Assembly (NCBI GenBank): GCA_963643165.1 | Contig: CAVIJD010000006.1 | Coordinates: forward strand, 12,265-76,264 | Reading direction: 5' to 3' | Origin: F23-D06 sp963643165 | GTDB taxonomy: Bacteria; Bacteroidota; Bacteroidia; Bacteroidales; WCHB1-69 | DNA: 64,000 bases | Part shown: in pieces, positions 49,740-58,160 of the stretch | Layout of the letters: the number at the start of each line of letters is the position of its first letter | Numbering within the stretch: position 1 is the stretch's first letter | Program-made: the position numbers and the translations under genes | Notes under the pieces: generated by a model | Seen by the model: only the letters and a program-made list of their open reading frames with translations | Database searches by the model: none | What the model was told of the DNA's origin: nothing

Positions 49740-51209
49740 TTATTTATTTTTCTGAACATTAGGAAGTTCAAGACCGTAACCTTTGCGTTTGTCCTCAATC
49801 TTCAACCAAATACCCATAATGAAAGCGACGACGCCAAAGGAAGCGAAAATTATCATACAGGTAGTGTAATTGTAGATGAGGGAGGGGTCAGTGTGCAAAA
49901 CGGCGGCATCGAGGCTTCCGTTGGCAATAGCTTCTGAAGCGGCCGAACGGGCATCTGCCACGCCAGGGTTGGAAGCGTTGAGCACGTTGCCGATGATTTT
50001 GGGCACAAAGCAAAGACCGACATTCTGAATCCAGAAAATCAGCGAGTAGGCACTACCTAAAATCTTAGGTTCAATTACTTTAGGAACGCTCGGCCACAGT
50101 GATGCGGGCACCAGTGAGAAAGAGACGCCTAAGACGACAATCAGCAACAAGGCAAACCATTTTTGCGGATAAAGCGGCAACAGGAATGCAAATGAAAGGT
50201 GGCAGATAATCATAATCAAGGCACCATACATAAGCATGGAAGCGCCTTTTCCTTTGTAGTCGATGAAAGAACCGAGGAACGGGGTCAGCACCATAGCCAG
50301 AATCGGGAACCAGCGGAAAAGATTGGCAGCTTCACCGGACTCTATTCCCAGCGTACATTCCAGGAAGTTGGTAGCATATCTCTGGAACGGGAAGATAGCG
50401 GAATAGTAGAGCACGCAGAGCAGCGCGATAATCCAGAACATCTTGCTGGTGAAAATGGCTTTCAGGTCGCTGATATGGAATTCGTCTTCAGAAGAGTCTT
50501 CGGAAACATTCATTGCGTTCGCTTTCAGTTGCTTATCGAATTTGTTGTCCATAAGGCTGAAAACGATGAAGTTAATGAGACCGATGAGGAGGAGCACCGT
50601 GCAGAACAGCACCGGTTTGTCAACTGCGCCGTTGAACTTGGTGGCAATGAAAGGGGAGAGGGAAAGGACGGCAAACACGCCCAAACGGGCAATAGCCATC
50701 TCAACACCCATAGCCAAAGCCATCTCTTTGCCTTTGAACCATTTAGCTATCGACTTTGAAACCGTGATGCCGGCCATTTCGCAACCGCATCCGAATACCA
50801 TAAAGCCGAGGCAAGCCATTTTGGCAGAACCCGGGAGGGCAATCCACCATGAGTTGAGCCATCCGCAGAAAGCAGTAGCCTGAAACCAGTCGCTCACGCC
50901 AATGTACTTGATGCAAGCACCCACAACCATCAGCGACGCAGAAAGCGTTCCAGTAAAACGGATGCCGCATTTGTCGAGGATGATGCCGGCTAAAATGAGG
51001 AAGCCGCACACATTAAGGATGTACTCTGAAGCAGCGTATGTACCAAAAGAGTTCGGATTCCATCCGCGGCTCTGCTCTATCAGCGTCTGCAACGGAGACA
51101 TCACATCGACAAACATGTAGCCGAAGAACATCATCAAGGCAATCAGGATCAAGGCGACCCAACGAACGGCGAAATTGTCGTTCATCATTTTTTGTAATTT
51201 TTCTGTCAT
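49740..51209 (-). CDS. Major facilitator superfamily transporter
   Basis: Inner-membrane transporter of 489 residues with about 12 membrane helices. A central hydrophilic loop (about 225-255, ANAMNVSEDSSEDEFHISD) separates two six-helix halves. The GIILDKCGIRFTG loop between helices 2 and 3 corresponds to the MFS motif A. Similar Bacteroidetes proteins are annotated only as MFS or nitrate/oxalate-type transporters; the substrate cannot be inferred. It has its own TATTTTTG promoter box at 51257-51264, in the end of the small membrane-protein gene, and its own terminator. Confidence 0.88.
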   Translation of the reverse strand: MTEKLQKMMNDNFAVRWVALILIALMMFFGYMFVDVMSPLQTLIEQSRGWNPNSFGTYAASEYILNVCGFLILAGIILDKCGIRFTGTLSASLMVVGACIKYIGVSDWFQATAFCGWLNSWWIALPGSAKMACLGFMVFGCGCEMAGITVSKSIAKWFKGKEMALAMGVEMAIARLGVFAVLSLSPFIATKFNGAVDKPVLFCTVLLLIGLINFIVFSLMDNKFDKQLKANAMNVSEDSSEDEFHISDLKAIFTSKMFWIIALLCVLYYSAIFPFQRYATNFLECTLGIESGEAANLFRWFPILAMVLTPFLGSFIDYKGKGASMLMYGALIMIICHLSFAFLLPLYPQKWFALLLIVVLGVSFSLVPASLWPSVPKVIEPKILGSAYSLIFWIQNVGLCFVPKIIGNVLNASNPGVADARSAASEAIANGSLDAAVLHTDPSLIYNYTTCMIIFASFGVVAFIMGIWLKIEDKRKGYGLELPNVQKNK

Positions 51210-51256
51210 AATTTTATTTTTTTATAATAATTCAAGTATCCTATTTTACAGAAGCG

Positions 51257-51264
51257 CAAAAATA
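51257..51264 (-). promoter_or_regulatory. Promoter -7 box for the MFS transporter
   Basis: Minus strand TATTTTTG matches TAnnTTTG, 3 bases beyond the stop of the small membrane-protein gene and 48 bases before the MFS ATG. Confidence 0.55.
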
Positions 51265-51266
51265 AA

Positions 51267-51503
51267 CTATTTTTCATTTTCTTGTTTATTCTTCCTGTTT
51301 TTGGCATTGAATATGAAATCAAAGGTAATATAGCCAACAGCAAGTCCCCAAATGCACATCATAACAATGCTTTTTCTTAAAGGATTGTCGGAAAACTGGC
51401 CAGACTTGTACCAAAACAGGAGCGAAAGCGTCACTCCCACAACCATTCCGATGATATGGAATTTGTTGAAATTCTTTTTCAGAAAACTGTTAATATCCGG
51501 CAT
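51267..51503 (-). CDS. Small two-helix membrane protein, function unknown
   Basis: 78 residues from the ATG at 51503 (MPDINSFLKK); an in-frame ATG at 51530 would add nine residues and deepen the overlap with the gene upstream. Two membrane helices (about 17-34 and 48-67) and a charged tail KNRKNKQENEK. The start lies inside the last codons of the preceding gene (overlap 14 bases), which shows translational coupling. No family recognised. Confidence 0.65.
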   Translation of the reverse strand: MPDINSFLKKNFNKFHIIGMVVGVTLSLLFWYKSGQFSDNPLRKSIVMMCIWGLAVGYITFDFIFNAKNRKNKQENEK

Positions 51504-52272
51504 CTTTGATTTTATTGTATTGATATTCAAGCAATCTATTCTTTATACGAGCTTTTATCTCCTCGTCGCTCCACCGCACCAAGTCGTAGTAACTGAAACG
51601 GCAATACATCATAAATTCCAGCAATTCCTGCCCATCTAGTCCCGTAAGTTCTTTCACAATCTCACGGTTATACTTGTCCTGTACCCGCTCCACTTCCTCC
51701 TCGTATGAGAGCATCTCGTTATACAGCCTGCTCATTTTGCTCTTACGGCTGAACTTTTCATAGAGGAAAGTGATAGGCGAGGTGGTGGCAGTGCCGCCAA
51801 GCGACAAAAGGTTACCGTTTTCCTTGTAAGTGGCATTCGCTTTTTCAAATTCGGAAAGATGCACATCCTGCACCCGCGTGTAATAGTCGGGCAACTGCAT
51901 CTGCACAATATCTTGCTTGAACCCCTCGTATGAAGGGTTGATGGCCATAATCCGCACCTCTTTCAGCATCGTCACTTTATAATATAGAAAGAGGTCTGTC
52001 ATCCCGTTCAGCACTTTGTCTGTTACTTCCACCAAAAGTTGACGGTATATGGACTTGGAGAGCACTAAGGTGTCGCGCACCGACACTTGTGCCGTAAAAC
52101 GGCCGTCTTTGTCGGTGAATGAGAACTTTCCGGTATTCATGTTATAAACACTCACTCCCGACAAAGGCTGAAAAGTGATGCCGTCGAAAACCCTGGCAGA
52201 AAATGGTTTCTGCTGACCTTTTCCTATAAGGAAAAGGAATAGCAAGCATATTGTCAGGGTCGTTTTTTTCAT
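51490..52272 (-). CDS. Exported protein with carboxypeptidase-regulatory-like domain
   Basis: 260 residues with signal peptide MKKTTLTICLLFLFLIGKGQ. Residues about 22-100 are a CarboxypepD_reg-like / CNA-B-type beta sandwich (ARVFDGITFQPLSGVSVYNMNTGKFSFTDKDGRF in outline: PLSGVSVYN, TDKDGRF), the domain that begins many TonB-dependent receptors, but here it stands alone with a helical C-terminal half (about 115-260). Such stand-alone proteins are common in Bacteroidetes; role unknown. The TATTTTTG box at 52278-52285 lies only 5 bases before the ATG, so the mRNA may be leaderless. Coupled to the small membrane-protein gene. Confidence 0.75.
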   Translation of the reverse strand: MKKTTLTICLLFLFLIGKGQQKPFSARVFDGITFQPLSGVSVYNMNTGKFSFTDKDGRFTAQVSVRDTLVLSKSIYRQLLVEVTDKVLNGMTDLFLYYKVTMLKEVRIMAINPSYEGFKQDIVQMQLPDYYTRVQDVHLSEFEKANATYKENGNLLSLGGTATTSPITFLYEKFSRKSKMSRLYNEMLSYEEEVERVQDKYNREIVKELTGLDGQELLEFMMYCRFSYYDLVRWSDEEIKARIKNRLLEYQYNKIKDAGY

Positions 52273-52277
52273 AGGTG

Positions 52278-52285
52278 CAAAAATA
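52278..52285 (-). promoter_or_regulatory. Promoter -7 box of the exported protein gene, at the start codon
   Basis: Minus strand TATTTTTG followed by CACCT and the ATG. With the usual distance from -7 box to start point, transcription would begin at or within a base or two of the ATG. Confidence 0.5.
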
Positions 52286-52429
52286 AAAATTATAGGTTAC
52301 GCTTGCGCTAAAAAAAAAATCAGCTCTCCGCCGTTGAAGCAGAACCACAAATGACACTTTTGTTCCTCATCCGCGGAATTGTCGAATATGAGGGCACACT
52401 CATCTACAGATATTTACAGTGTTTTAAAC

Positions 52430-52800
52430 AGAGTGTTGTTTATAAAACGACTTTTTATTAAAAAACGCGTCCCCGGCGTGTTTGATAATTTTGTTCACAA
52501 GTGTTGACAAAAAAGTTATCCCAAAATATCCCCATCTTGCGGCTTATTTTGAACACCAATTATCCACACCGGCGAAAAAGAAAATATGAACTAATAAAAA
52601 GCGGGTGGATAAACACAAGCCAACGGGCAATACTGAAAATAAGGTTTTTAGACTTCCGCAAAGTGTCAATATGCTGTTTATAACTTTTGATAAGTCACTT
52701 TTTCAAGGGTATCGGCAAAAAGATACAAACGAAATCAACAGGGTTAATATGATTGTCATTTTTAAATTTTAAAAGAAAAGAATAGATAACTATAAACGGG
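52430..52800. other. Candidate replication origin: DnaA-box cluster in divergent gap
   Basis: Non-coding, AT-rich stretch between outward-facing genes. DnaA-box-like nonamers: TTATCCACA exact at 52560-52568 (+); TTATCCACC at 52604-52612 (-); TTATCCCAA at 52516-52524 (+); TTATAAACA at 52437-52445 (-) and 52675-52683 (-); TTATCAAAA at 52685-52693 (-); TTATCAAAC at 52480-52488 (-). A very AT-rich run (52756-52796) follows and could be the unwinding element. mnmG (gidA), often found near oriC, is 7 kb to the right, and the genes on the two sides point away. No gene is supported anywhere in 52286-52836. Confidence 0.5.
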
Positions 52801-52836
52801 ATCAAAAAAACTGCATCGAAACACGGATAAAAAATG

Positions 52837-52844
52837 TATTTTTG
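52837..52844 (+). promoter_or_regulatory. Promoter -7 box for rpiB
   Basis: Plus strand TATTTTTG matches TAnnTTTG, 25 bases before the ATG at 52870. Confidence 0.55.
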
Positions 52845-52869
52845 CCCTCTTCAATAAAAATAGAGTAAA

Positions 52870-53298
52870 ATGAAAGTAGTTATTGCATCAGACCATGCCG
52901 GTTACGCTTTGAAAGAGCAGTTGAAAAGCAGATTTGCCGACCGTTTTGAGTTCGAAGATTTGGGCACGCATAGTACCGACAGTGTGGATTACCCTGATTT
53001 TGCGCATCCGTTAGCCCGTATCATTTCAGAGAATCCTGAACAAGTGGGCATCCTGATATGCGGCACAGGCAATGGCATGGCCATGACTGCCAACAAATAT
53101 CCCAACGTGCGTGCCGGCCTCTGCTGGTCGCCCGAGATCGCGGCGTTAGTCCGCCAACACAACAACGCCAACATTCTGGTGATGCCCGCCCGCTTTATAT
53201 CCGAAGCGGTGGCTTTTGCCATTACCGAAACATTTTTTAACACCGCTTTTGAGGGGGGAAGACACCTCGGCAGGATTCAGAAAATCAATCTCAAGTAG
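52870..53298 (+). CDS. rpiB: Ribose-5-phosphate isomerase B
   Basis: Interconverts ribose-5-phosphate and ribulose-5-phosphate in the pentose phosphate pathway. The 142-residue protein has ASDHAGYALKE at the N-terminus, the active-site cysteine and anion hole in LICGTGNGMAMTANK, and the ARFI...F.TAFEGGRHLGR tail of the LacAB/RpiB family. First gene of the plus-strand cluster that runs to mnmG; the next gene starts 5 bases after its stop. Confidence 0.96.
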   Translation: MKVVIASDHAGYALKEQLKSRFADRFEFEDLGTHSTDSVDYPDFAHPLARIISENPEQVGILICGTGNGMAMTANKYPNVRAGLCWSPEIAALVRQHNNANILVMPARFISEAVAFAITETFFNTAFEGGRHLGRIQKINLK

Positions 53299-53303
53299 TC
53301 ACT

Positions 53304-54398
53304 ATGGAGTTCGGGAACGATTCTTGTTTTAACGATTTCAATGACAGCCGTAACAAGGCTTTCCAGCTCCGCCGTGCCCTGATTGACCATCTCGACAAAC
53401 ATCTTTATGCTTTAGAAAAGCAATTAGCCAATAAAGGCATCCCGCACGAGTGGGCTCAGAATGAGGAACAATTGGCTGAGACTGTCATCAAGATGCTCCC
53501 CCAGCAAAAGTTCAACAAGGTTTGCATCGATTGTCCCGACCTACGAATTCCAACAGATACAAATGCTGATGTTCTTAATGTTGTTGAATTAGAAGATCTT
53601 AAAGAACGTGAAGCTGCCGACACACTTGTGGTTCAGGCTGACTTTTCCGTTGTTGAAGAAGGGGCGTTCATCTTCCTCAACCGACAGTCGTGCCGCTTCT
53701 TTAACCATTTTAAACACATCATTGTTGTCGTCAATATCGACCAGTTGATAGTGAAGAGTGACGATGTCTCTTTTTTCCTGCATCTGAAAAGCGGCAGCGA
53801 TAAAATATCGGACATTAAGATTCTGCGTATTCCTTTCAAGAACATCACAAAAGACGAGTTTCTCGCTACCGGATCGTTGGGCTACACTAAGAATGACACT
53901 ACGCTCAAAGTTTTGCTTTATGCCGGTAACGTCCTTCCTTATATGCCGGACACTGTCCTGAGGCAGTCGCTTTATTGCATCCATTGCGGACGATGTGCGC
54001 AAGTTTGCCCCATGCACGCAATCAACAATGGTGTCAAGCCAATTGGCATTGTGAAGCAAAATTGCCTCTCGATAATCAATGGCAACCAGGCTATTTTCAA
54101 ACAGACTACACTGTGCGGCAATTGTCAGTCTGTTTGCCCCGTGCAGATACCGATTACGGATATGCTGCTTTATGAAATGAGATTAGCTAATGAGCAGAAA
54201 GACACCTCTTGCAACCGCATTCTCCATAATATTTTATCAAAGCGGCAGAAGATGAACAAACACGCCAAGCCGCTGTTCAGATTTTTCTTGTTGAAGATTT
54301 TGTTCGGCAAGAATAGGGTGCTGCATAATTACTTTTCAAAAATCAAAGGACCTTTTTTCAATATAGTTAAAAGTACGCCAAGCGAATACGATGAATAA
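53304..54398 (+). CDS. LUD-domain iron-sulfur protein (LutB-like)
   Basis: 364 residues. The N-terminal two thirds resemble the LUD fold of lactate-utilisation proteins LutB/LutC (ADTLVVQADFSVVEEGAFIF region). Residues about 225-285 carry two 4Fe-4S cluster motifs: CIHCGRCAQVCPM (C-x2-C-x2-C-x3-C) and CGNCQSVCPV with an upstream cysteine. LutABC oxidises L-lactate in the cytoplasm, but lutA and lutC are not adjacent, so a general redox role is safer. Codon use is clearly more AT-rich than in the genes left of 52 kb. It overlaps the DUF4175 gene by 8 bases. Confidence 0.8.
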   Translation: MEFGNDSCFNDFNDSRNKAFQLRRALIDHLDKHLYALEKQLANKGIPHEWAQNEEQLAETVIKMLPQQKFNKVCIDCPDLRIPTDTNADVLNVVELEDLKEREAADTLVVQADFSVVEEGAFIFLNRQSCRFFNHFKHIIVVVNIDQLIVKSDDVSFFLHLKSGSDKISDIKILRIPFKNITKDEFLATGSLGYTKNDTTLKVLLYAGNVLPYMPDTVLRQSLYCIHCGRCAQVCPMHAINNGVKPIGIVKQNCLSIINGNQAIFKQTTLCGNCQSVCPVQIPITDMLLYEMRLANEQKDTSCNRILHNILSKRQKMNKHAKPLFRFFLLKILFGKNRVLHNYFSKIKGPFFNIVKSTPSEYDE

Positions 54399-57300
54399 TC
54401 AGCAGATATTACAAGAAAAAATCAGGAAATTCATAAAGAAGTACTATCTGAATGAACTTTATAAAGGCATAGTATTCTTTACGGTTATCCTTTTGTCCAC
54501 TTTCATTGTTTTTTCGCTTTTCGAGTATTTCTCCTATTCTAACCGAATCATAAGGTCCATACTTTTCTACGCTTTCATCCTGCTTTTTGCAGGAAATCTC
54601 ATTTTCTACATCTTAATCCCAGTCTTCAAACTTTGCGGTCTCGGAAAGCAACTTACGGAAGAGCAGATTGCGAAGATTATCGGTAAGCATTTTAGTCAGA
54701 TTGATGACAAGTTATTGAACCTCTTTGAGTTACAAAAACAACTCAGAAACGGCGATTACGAGAGTTTAGAACTGCTTTCGGCCGCCATTGACGACAAGAT
54801 TGACTCTTTTAAGGCATATTCTTTCGTGCAGGCTATCCCTGTAGCCAAAACCAAAAAGATAGCCCGCTGGACACTCGTGCCGATAGCTGTGTTTATCTTG
54901 GTTTTTTCAGTGAAAAGCGAGGTCTTTACCGAATCAACTAAGCGCATTGTTCATCATACCACGGTTTATGAGAAACCTGCGCCATACAATTTTCACATAA
55001 CGAATTCCAAACTTACCGCGTTCCAGTACGAAGATTTCACGGTTAATGTGAAGGTTAAAGGTTCAGAACTTCCTGATGAGGTGTATGTCAATTACGACAA
55101 CAGGAACTATAAGTGCAACAAGATTTCCAATTCTGAGTTTTCATACACTTTCCAGAATGTCCAAAAGAACATTGACTTTCAAATCACAACGGCAGAAGTG
55201 CAGTCCTCTTTATATCAATTGAATGTTTTGCCTAAGCCTGTCACCTTGGGTTTTGTGATGGAACTTCATTATCCTGCGTATCTGCATAAGAATGATGATA
55301 TTATAAAGAATGTGAGCAATATTACAGTGCCAGAGGGAACTGTCATCAATTGGAAATTCTACACCAAAAACAGCGATAATCTCATTTTTGCCATCAATGG
55401 TGAACCTAAAGAATACACGGCAGAGGATAACAATTGCAAAGTACGTGTTCTTGCCAAAAACAGTTTCACCTATTCCATATTCGGCAGAAACAAATACATG
55501 ACCAGCAATGACACCCTGACTGATGAGGTGACGGTCATTAAAGACATGTATCCAGAGATTTCGGTTTTGTCACAACAGGACTCACTGTTCTCCGACCGCT
55601 TCTATTTTAAAGGTAACATCAAGGACGACTATGGTTTTTCAAAACTTCATTTCGTTTACACTAAATACGATGAAAATGGAAAAGTAGTTGAATCTGGCAA
55701 TGTTGTTGACATAAAAATCAAAAATGACCTAACCATCCAAGACTTTTACTTCTATTTTGATGTAGCCTCGTTCACGCTCAATCCAGGATATACCATCGAC
55801 TACTATTTTGAGGTGTTCGATAATGACGGTGTCAATGGCTCAAAATCGACCAAATCGTCTGTATCTACATACCGGGTCAAGACGCTTGAAGAAATAGAGA
55901 ATGAGTTAAAGAAAGGGGACGAGCAGACCAAGAACGACTATGAAGATTTAGTGGCAGAATCTTCTCAGTTGATGAAGAACATCGACAAGTTGCAGGCCCA
56001 GATGATGCAGGAAAAAGAGTTGTCGTGGCAAGACAAGAAGAAATTGGAGCAGTTGATGGAGCAATATCAGCAACTTAAATCTAAGTTAGACGAGTTGAAG
56101 CAGAATCAGCAAAACAAAAACTCTTTAGAAAACCAGTATAAAGACATAGATGCCAGTGTGCTTCAAAAACAGCAGGAATTACAGCAGCGTATGGACAAGG
56201 TCTTGACGGAAGAGATGAAGTCAATGATCCAAAAACTGCAAGACATGATGAAGTCGCCGACAAAAGACCAGGTTCAAAAGGAGATGCAGAAATTGAAAAC
56301 AAACACGGATGCCATCAATAAGTCGCTCGACCAACAGTTACAGTTATACAAGCAACTTGAGTTAGAGAAAAAGGTAAACGATGCTGTTAAGCAACTCAAT
56401 GAGCTCTCTCAGGAACTTAAAACCAATGCAGAGAAAACGAATGACAAGTCGATAGACAAGCAGCATTTGCAAAACCAACAAAAATCGATACAGAGCAAGT
56501 ATAACGAGATACAGAAAGACATACAGGAACTGAAACAGTTAAACAAAGAACTTGAGGAGCCGACAGAGTTCAAAAACACTGATGCTTTACAACAGGACAT
56601 CCAGCAGCAAATGGAACAAGGCAAGATGAACCTTGAGAAGAACAACCGTTCAAAGTCGTCGCAAAACCAAAAGAAGGCTTCAGAAGACATGGAGCAATTG
56701 GCGCAGCAGTTAGAGCAAGACTTCAACCAAAGTGAGCTTGAGCAAGTGTCTGAAGACATTGAAACATTACGGCAGATATTAGACAACTTGGTTAAAATAT
56801 CATTTGACCAGGAGAGTGTACTTGAGACCACGAAAAAAACAAGTTCACGTTCGGCCACTGTATCAGACTTAATGCTCAAGCAGCATAAAGTCAAAGACAA
56901 TATGAAAGTCATAGAGGACTCACTGAACGCATTAGCGCGTCGTCAAATGGCGGTCAAGCCGTACGTTCAGACAGAAATCACCAAAATTCAAGATTATCTA
57001 TTGTCTTCTCAGAACATGCTTCAGGAGCGTCGTCTTTCAGAAACAAGCAAGAACCAGCAGTTTGTTTTAACATCGATGAACAACCTCGCCCTTATGCTCA
57101 AGGAATCCATGAAAGAGATGAAAAAGAAGCAAAGTGAGTGCAAGGGCAAATGTAACAAGTCTGGTGGGTCTTGTAGTAAACCTGGTGGAAAGGGTAAAAG
57201 CAAGAAAACATCAGCCAGAGAACTTCAGCAGCAACTAAACCGCCAGATGCAGGCTTTAAAGAAATCTATGGAGCAGCAAGGAAAGCAGGGGCAGAGTCCC

Positions 57301-57738
57301 CAAACTCAGCACTCCATGAGTGAGCAATTCGCCAAGATGGCTGCCCAGCAGGAAGCCATCCGTAAGATGCTTGAAGATTATGAAAACGCGTTGAAGTCGG
57401 AAAACGGAGTAGGGGACAGGAGTATCGAGCAACTGATAAACGAAATGAAGCAGACCGAAAAAGAACTGGTCAACAGAAAGCTCACGCAGCAAACCATAGA
57501 CCGCCAAAATTCTATAACCACTCGTCTTTTAAAGAGTGAAAAAGCGGATATAGAAAGGGAAAAAGATGACGAAAGAAAGTCTATAGAGGCCAAACAGCAA
57601 CTACGCACAAACCCGCCCCAAGAGTGGAAAGATGACCTGAAAAAGACGCAGCAGAATGAGATGCTCCACTCTGTACCTGCAACCTTAAATTACTATTACA
57701 AGGAAAAAGTAAACAACTACTTTTATAATATCGAATAA
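54391..57738 (+). CDS. Large membrane-anchored coiled-coil protein, DUF4175 type
   Basis: 1115 residues. Membrane helices lie at about 20-45, 50-72 and 165-182; a region of about 330 residues with beta-rich, Ig-like character follows (to about residue 500), then a very long coiled coil of Gln, Lys, Glu and Asn (about 505-1090) with a cysteine-containing Gly/Lys-rich loop near 915-935 (CKGKCNKSGGSCSKPGGKGK). This layout and its place before ybeY and mnmG match the DUF4175 proteins of Bacteroidetes. Function unknown; the coil most likely extends into the periplasm. Cotranscribed with the genes on each side. Confidence 0.8.
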   Translation: MNNQQILQEKIRKFIKKYYLNELYKGIVFFTVILLSTFIVFSLFEYFSYSNRIIRSILFYAFILLFAGNLIFYILIPVFKLCGLGKQLTEEQIAKIIGKHFSQIDDKLLNLFELQKQLRNGDYESLELLSAAIDDKIDSFKAYSFVQAIPVAKTKKIARWTLVPIAVFILVFSVKSEVFTESTKRIVHHTTVYEKPAPYNFHITNSKLTAFQYEDFTVNVKVKGSELPDEVYVNYDNRNYKCNKISNSEFSYTFQNVQKNIDFQITTAEVQSSLYQLNVLPKPVTLGFVMELHYPAYLHKNDDIIKNVSNITVPEGTVINWKFYTKNSDNLIFAINGEPKEYTAEDNNCKVRVLAKNSFTYSIFGRNKYMTSNDTLTDEVTVIKDMYPEISVLSQQDSLFSDRFYFKGNIKDDYGFSKLHFVYTKYDENGKVVESGNVVDIKIKNDLTIQDFYFYFDVASFTLNPGYTIDYYFEVFDNDGVNGSKSTKSSVSTYRVKTLEEIENELKKGDEQTKNDYEDLVAESSQLMKNIDKLQAQMMQEKELSWQDKKKLEQLMEQYQQLKSKLDELKQNQQNKNSLENQYKDIDASVLQKQQELQQRMDKVLTEEMKSMIQKLQDMMKSPTKDQVQKEMQKLKTNTDAINKSLDQQLQLYKQLELEKKVNDAVKQLNELSQELKTNAEKTNDKSIDKQHLQNQQKSIQSKYNEIQKDIQELKQLNKELEEPTEFKNTDALQQDIQQQMEQGKMNLEKNNRSKSSQNQKKASEDMEQLAQQLEQDFNQSELEQVSEDIETLRQILDNLVKISFDQESVLETTKKTSSRSATVSDLMLKQHKVKDNMKVIEDSLNALARRQMAVKPYVQTEITKIQDYLLSSQNMLQERRLSETSKNQQFVLTSMNNLALMLKESMKEMKKKQSECKGKCNKSGGSCSKPGGKGKSKKTSARELQQQLNRQMQALKKSMEQQGKQGQSPQTQHSMSEQFAKMAAQQEAIRKMLEDYENALKSENGVGDRSIEQLINEMKQTEKELVNRKLTQQTIDRQNSITTRLLKSEKADIEREKDDERKSIEAKQQLRTNPPQEWKDDLKKTQQNEMLHSVPATLNYYYKEKVNNYFYNIE

Positions 57739-57743
57739 CTGTC

Positions 57744-58160
57744 ATGTTCTCCGTCGAAACAAAAACATTAGATATAACCCAACTAGAGCAAACCGTCCTT
57801 AGTGTTATTGAGCAAGTTTGTGAGCAATTCGGACTAAAACGAGATTTTGGTTACATTTCATTATCATCGCAAATCATAGCCGACTATTTGTCCACATACA
57901 GCACAAAACTACTTGTTGACTTTTCGGCTTATATCGACACGAACATAGTTTCTCTAATATTTTACGCAAATCAAGCTTCATTTAAAAATTTCTTCAATGA
58001 GTTTAAAGAAATAGAAGCACTCCGTTTGTTGGCAAATTCCATTGAGGTCTCCAATGACAATAAGACCCTTACTTTAAATTTCCACGTGAAACCAAAACCT
58101 AACTACCTAAATAAAACCAAATTACAAAAATCAATTCATCAAAACGCCCCCTTAATATGA
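57744..58160 (+). CDS. Small protein, function unknown
   Basis: 138 residues, no signal peptide, no membrane helix. It looks like a mixed alpha/beta cytoplasmic protein (helical 12-35, strand-rich 70-115) and may be a remote histidine-kinase-type ATPase fold, as genes at this place are sometimes annotated, but I see no N, G1 or G2 box. It starts 5 bases after DUF4175 and overlaps the SGNH gene by 4 bases (ATGA), so it is expressed with both. AT-rich codon use. Confidence 0.6.
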   Translation: MFSVETKTLDITQLEQTVLSVIEQVCEQFGLKRDFGYISLSSQIIADYLSTYSTKLLVDFSAYIDTNIVSLIFYANQASFKNFFNEFKEIEALRLLANSIEVSNDNKTLTLNFHVKPKPNYLNKTKLQKSIHQNAPLI

